Positions 60,744-64,000 of a DNA stretch of 64,000 nt are shown piece by piece; the first letter of the stretch is position 1, and every line of letters begins with the position of its first letter. Made by a program: the position numbers and the translations under genes. Source of the DNA: Spirosoma radiotolerans (GTDB lineage: Bacteria; Bacteroidota; Bacteroidia; Cytophagales; Spirosomataceae); assembly GCF_000974425.1 (NCBI RefSeq), contig NZ_CP010429.1, positions 4,883,501-4,947,500 on the forward strand, given 5' to 3'. The notes below the pieces were generated by a model, which was given only the letters and a program-made list of their open reading frames with translations, was not told the origin of the DNA and ran no database searches.

Positions 60744-61916
60744 TCATACCCGTAAGTCACCGGTTGTCAGGGGAGTAACGGGCGTGGTCGCGGGGGTTCT
60801 CCCCTGCTCCACGGATAATTTGACGTTTGGCAAATGCGGCAATACATGCTTACCGAACAGTTCACACTCCTCAATAAGCGGGTAACCCGACAGAATAAAC
60901 GCCCGAATGCCCATGTCCATATACCGGTTCAACTTGTCGATGATTTGCGCCGGTGTACCTACTAAAGCACCGCCACAGCCCGACCGGGCCCGACCAATAC
61001 CCATCCAGAGCATCGGTTCAATAAAATCGTCAGGGTCGGCCTGCGACCGCAGCTCATTCTGCCGAAGAACACCCGCCGACTGTGAATCCTGCGCCCGGCT
61101 TTTGAGTTGTTCACCCACGCTCGCGTCGAACTTCGACATCAGGGTTTTCGTGTAGGCCTTAGCCTCCTCTTCCGTTTCGCGCACAATGACATGAATCCGC
61201 AGCCCAAAATCAATGGTTCGACCATGCCGGGCAGCTCGTTCGCTCATGTCCTGCATGGTTGCGTAGATGTTGTCTTCGGGTTCGGGCCACATCAAGAATA
61301 CGTCGCAGTGTTTCGCGCAGACCTCCTTTGAGCCGGGCGAAATACCCCCGAAATACAGGAGTGGCCCCCCGTTTTGCTGGTAGGGTTTGACGGGGTCCGT
61401 TTTCATACTGATTTTCCCGTAAACTTCCCCGTCAAACTCAATCCGGTCCTGGGTCCAGGCCTGTTTCAGGATGTCGATTACTTCCTCGCAGCGTTTATAC
61501 CGAAACGCAGGATCTTCTTTCAGTCCCGGCAAGTCGGAGTTGATGATATTTATCGTTAATCGGCCTTGCAACAAATGGTCGAGCGTAGCAATGTGGCGAG
61601 CCAGCATAGGCGGATGAATTTCGCCGGTACGAATGGCGGCCAGCATCGAAATATTGGCCACCTGAGGAGCCATAGCCCCCGCAAACGGAATGACCTCCTG
61701 CCCCACAATGTAGGAGGTCGGCAACAGAATATTCTCGAAGCCCAGGCGGTCGGCCGTTTTCATTATATCGGCACAATGGGCATAGTTACTGCGTCGGTCG
61801 GGATCAAGTGTACCCAGAAAGGCCGTATCGCCCCCGCATAAATCATCGAACCAGGCGACTTCACAAACGCGCTTTTCAGTTCGAGCCGCTACAGCCTGAA
61901 TAGGTTCACTAAGCAT
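60744..61916 (-). CDS. LLM-class FMN-dependent monooxygenase, SsuD-like
   Basis: A 390-residue luciferase-like flavin monooxygenase. The TIM-barrel pattern of alkanesulfonate monooxygenase is clear: 'EVAWFDDLCGGDTAFLG', 'MLAAIRTGEIHPPMLARHIATLDHLLQGRLTINIINSDLPG', 'RYKRCEEVIDILKQAW', 'YFGGISPGSKEVCAKHCDVFLMWPE' and the SsuD-type end 'GCGGALVGTPAQIIDKLNRYMDMGIRAFILSGYPLIEECELFGKHVLP'. SsuD splits alkanesulfonates to aldehyde and sulfite using FMNH2. A reductase (SsuE) is not encoded here. It lies between the cytochrome/sulfite dehydrogenase genes and the symporter gene, which fits release of sulfite followed by its oxidation. Confidence 0.9.
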   Translation of the reverse strand: MLSEPIQAVAARTEKRVCEVAWFDDLCGGDTAFLGTLDPDRRSNYAHCADIMKTADRLGFENILLPTSYIVGQEVIPFAGAMAPQVANISMLAAIRTGEIHPPMLARHIATLDHLLQGRLTINIINSDLPGLKEDPAFRYKRCEEVIDILKQAWTQDRIEFDGEVYGKISMKTDPVKPYQQNGGPLLYFGGISPGSKEVCAKHCDVFLMWPEPEDNIYATMQDMSERAARHGRTIDFGLRIHVIVRETEEEAKAYTKTLMSKFDASVGEQLKSRAQDSQSAGVLRQNELRSQADPDDFIEPMLWMGIGRARSGCGGALVGTPAQIIDKLNRYMDMGIRAFILSGYPLIEECELFGKHVLPHLPNVKLSVEQGRTPATTPVTPLTTGDLRV

Positions 61917-61960
61917 AAGTAAAATAGTCGTAGCCGACCCAGAGGATCAGTTGGAATAAG

Positions 61961-62380
61961 CTATTGAGGCAATCTGTACCATTGAACATCTTTCAATGGC
62001 TGACGCCGGAAGGTATTGATATTTGCTGCATTTTCGGGCCCATAATATTTTTCGAGATAATCCAGGACCACTTTTTCGGACTCGCCCAGATCCCAGAGTT
62101 TATGGTATTTCTGCATCCAGCGAATACGTTCCTGCCAGCCCGCCCGTGTAAAGCGATGCTGCAAAATAAGCTTGGATGAATGGCAGGCCGTACACTGCGC
62201 TTTGACCATCATCAGGTTAGGGTCATTAATCATTCCCGATTCAGCATCAATTTTTACCGTATCGGCAGCCGACATTACTGAGCTGGTACCCAATGGCTTC
62301 TGGCGAATGGAAACGTTTCGAAAACTGGCCAGGCTTATGACCAGGACGCCTATCAGAAAAAAAGCGGTTACATGCTTCAT
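61961..62380 (-). CDS. monohaem cytochrome c, SorB-like
   Basis: A 139-residue exported cytochrome. A signal-like N-terminus (about 1-20, 'FFLIGVLVISLASF') is followed by the haem motif Cys63-x-x-Cys66-His67 in 'AQCTACHSSKLI' and later 'WMQKYHKLWDLGESEKVVLDYLEKYYG', a usual pattern of sulfite dehydrogenase cytochrome subunits. Met94 is a candidate axial ligand. It follows the molybdopterin protein gene by 57 bases and precedes the SsuD-like gene by 44. It would accept electrons from sulfite oxidation in the periplasm. Confidence 0.88.
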   Translation of the reverse strand: MKHVTAFFLIGVLVISLASFRNVSIRQKPLGTSSVMSAADTVKIDAESGMINDPNLMMVKAQCTACHSSKLILQHRFTRAGWQERIRWMQKYHKLWDLGESEKVVLDYLEKYYGPENAANINTFRRQPLKDVQWYRLPQ

Positions 62381-62437
62381 GGTGTTATAGGTTGTTCATT
62401 AGTCTATAAGCTCACAGGCTACCCTTGAGCAGACGAG

Positions 62438-63673
62438 CTAGCTTGCTTTCACGGCAATTCGATGGCAGGCATTGTTGAGGTAACCACCAGGATTCCATTG
62501 CGGAATAACTACCGGCTGTGCAACACCACTACTATCCGTAGCCCGTACCCACACTTCGTAATAACCCGGCTGGGGAAACGTCAGTTCGGTTGACCAGTGC
62601 TGCCAGGCAAGTCGATTCCTGGGTGCCTGGAGTTTACTTTTTTGCCAGGTAGCGCCATAATCGATGGATGTCTCCACGGCACTCACCGTTCGATCGCCCG
62701 CCCAGGCATGTCCCCGTAAAGCGAGGGGCTTCTTCAAATCGACCATTGCGCCCGTTTTGGGATACGTGATCAGCGACTTAACCGGCATCGACTCAATGAT
62801 GCGGAAGTTCTCGGGCGTCTCTGGAATTTTCTCGCCCGGTTGTACAGGCCGAATGGGCATTCTATAACTGTGCCCTTCCATTTTGGCCCCATCGTGAATT
62901 TTGTCCCGCACAGCAATCGTGTGCAGCCATTTGCCCGATACCGACGCTGGCCAGCCCCCAATCACTAACCGAAGTGGGTAGCCGTGCGCCAGCGGAATAT
63001 CCTTGCCGTTCAACGCCCAGGCAATGAGGGTTTCGTTTTCGAGGGCTTTTTTCATCGGTACGCCCCGTGAGATCGCCACTTTGGTGGGGTCCTGACTCAG
63101 ATGCGGATCTTTGCCATAATAACCAATGTAAACGGCATCATCTTTCAGCCCCACATCGTCCAGAATATCCTTCAGCCGAACACCAGTCCATTCTGCGCAG
63201 CTAACAGCCCCCTGACCCCAGGGGTTACCTGTCGTTTGCGGCTCGAATCCCGAGCGGCCGTTGCCCCCGCATTCAAGCACAAGCTGATAGGTGTAGGGCT
63301 TGAATCGTTTCTTAAGGTCGTTGAGCGTGTATGTTTTTGTCGTTTTTACCGACTCCCCTTTTATGGTCAACGTCCAGGTTTCAGGGTTAATGGGTTCGGT
63401 GGGAATCAGGCCGTTGTTGCGTATAAACATTTTTTCGACAGGCGTAACCGCGTCGTCCAGCAAATGAATGGGTGATTCCACATTCCAGGGCTTATCACCC
63501 AGCACTTTCATATCGGGGCTTTTTTCCTTCAGCGGGTCGTAGTCGAACCCCAGCGGTGTGTAAAAAGGCGGTATCCGGTCGGCAAAAACGATGTGAGAGC
63601 CAACCAACGTTGTGAGCGTAGCCAAAGCACTTTTCCGGAGAAACCCCCGCCGGTCGTGAATCTGGTGGTGCAT
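62438..63673 (-). CDS. molybdopterin-dependent sulfite dehydrogenase, SorA/SoxC-like
   Basis: A 411-residue exported molybdoenzyme. A twin-arginine signal ('HDRRGFLRKSALATLTTLVGSH', residues 6-27) indicates folding before export. The sulfite-oxidase fold shows the molybdenum-coordinating Cys135 in 'LVLECGGNGRSGFEPQTTGNPWGQGAVSCAEWTGVRLKDIL'. Further matches are 'AHGYPLRLVIGGWPASVSGKWLHTI' and a C-terminal dimerisation domain ('VSAVETSIDYGATWQKSKL', 'YEVWVRATDSSG'). It oxidises sulfite to sulfate, with electrons passing to the cytochrome encoded next. First gene of the operon; no cofactor genes are nearby. Confidence 0.93.
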   Translation of the reverse strand: MHHQIHDRRGFLRKSALATLTTLVGSHIVFADRIPPFYTPLGFDYDPLKEKSPDMKVLGDKPWNVESPIHLLDDAVTPVEKMFIRNNGLIPTEPINPETWTLTIKGESVKTTKTYTLNDLKKRFKPYTYQLVLECGGNGRSGFEPQTTGNPWGQGAVSCAEWTGVRLKDILDDVGLKDDAVYIGYYGKDPHLSQDPTKVAISRGVPMKKALENETLIAWALNGKDIPLAHGYPLRLVIGGWPASVSGKWLHTIAVRDKIHDGAKMEGHSYRMPIRPVQPGEKIPETPENFRIIESMPVKSLITYPKTGAMVDLKKPLALRGHAWAGDRTVSAVETSIDYGATWQKSKLQAPRNRLAWQHWSTELTFPQPGYYEVWVRATDSSGVAQPVVIPQWNPGGYLNNACHRIAVKAS

Positions 63674-63953
63674 AGATTCAGTTTAGTTTTCTTGAGTAGA
63701 CAAAGTTGGCGAATACCAGCTTAACTATACGCATCCAGACTTTCGACTTTTTTGTTTTATGGAGCTTTAGCCCAACAAATCAAAAGGAATGCGTTGGTAG
63801 AGCGCTGCGCCAAGCCCTGTCGATAATTTTTTATCGCAAACTCAGCTAATACCGTATTATTAACGGGTTAACCAGCGTATTTAACAGTTCTTAACCAATA
63901 TCATCCCTAGGAAAGGCGTTTTGTAGTATCAATCGTTAACTGCTTTATGACTC
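63674..63953. other. divergent region upstream of the sulfite operon
   Basis: About 280 bases with no gene. On the minus strand CAACTTTG (complement of about 63700-63707) is one mismatch from TAnnTTTG and could be the -7 box of the sulfite operon. The region is AT-rich and holds the presumed promoter of the partial gene at its right end. Confidence 0.45.
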
Positions 63954-64000
63954 ATGGATACGTCTCCGCAACCTGTTAAGAATGGCGATCTGTTGATTGC
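63954..64000 (+). CDS. 5' end of an unidentified gene, cut by the window
   Basis: An ATG at 63954 opens a frame of 15 full codons to the window end (MDTSPQPVKNGDLLI). Too short to assign. An ATG at 63947 in another frame stops after 10 codons. Divergence from the sulfite operon fits a real gene but is not proof. Confidence 0.45.
   Translation, partial: MDTSPQPVKNGDLLI

Overview
The window looks like a chromosomal segment of a Bacteroidota bacterium of the Cytophagales type, closest in feel to Spirosoma and relatives. This is an inference from gene content and composition, not from a search. Supporting signs are the DUF5686/CarboxypepD_reg-like outer-membrane protein, fasciclin and GH3/GH39 proteins, lipoproteins with short 'ACKK' style lipoboxes, TAnnTTTG-like -7 boxes and weak ribosome binding sites. 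No rRNA, tRNA, CRISPR array, intact insertion sequence or prophage was seen.

Layout. 1-4900: a LacI-type regulator, a GH3 glycosidase gene broken by one in-frame TAG, and mannonate dehydratase (hexuronate use), followed by a small palindromic repeat cluster. 4921-10326: a GNAT acetyltransferase, sufB, a universal stress protein, an SPFH protein and an AraJ-like MFS exporter. 10681-17100: a serine hydrolase with TPRs, DNA polymerase I and a two-domain fasciclin lipoprotein. 17165-23946: a lipoprotein, an acyl-CoA thioesterase, then a tight five-gene minus-strand operon (PgpA-like phosphatase, GtrA, DUF5686 outer-membrane protein, CDP-alcohol phosphatidyltransferase fused to DUF4833, Aur1-like PAP2 enzyme) that resembles the inositol-phospholipid/inositol-phosphoceramide gene sets of Bacteroidota. 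24565-28136: an NTF2-like protein, a serine beta-lactamase-like hydrolase, a lipoprotein, a minimal kinase-like protein and a flavin-type stress protein.

28310-30227 is an AT-richer accessory island: a PD-(D/E)XK nuclease-like protein, a DUF6922-like small protein and an AbiEii-type nucleotidyltransferase, with overlapping reading frames. It is the best candidate for an under-described defence or toxin-antitoxin system. 30390-43837: dnaE, a GAF protein, a small helical protein, an orphan acyl carrier protein and a TetR-controlled RND efflux operon (tetR-tolC-hlyD-acrB type) with shared operator-like palindromes.

44340-58919: a GH39-like glycosidase, a peptidoglycan-binding CHAP-like protein, uvrB, a structured non-coding stretch after uvrB, a DUF2911 protein, an esterase, a sigma-54 activator without a DNA-binding domain, a LuxE-like acyl-protein synthetase, a lipoprotein, a histidine kinase, hemA and a DUF4230 protein. 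58907-63673 is a four-gene minus-strand operon (sulfite dehydrogenase SorA-like, monohaem cytochrome c, SsuD-like monooxygenase, sodium:solute symporter) that reads as an organosulfonate-to-sulfate route. The start of one more plus-strand gene is cut by the window end.

Most convergent gene pairs are separated by strong hairpins that serve both strands; these are listed individually.
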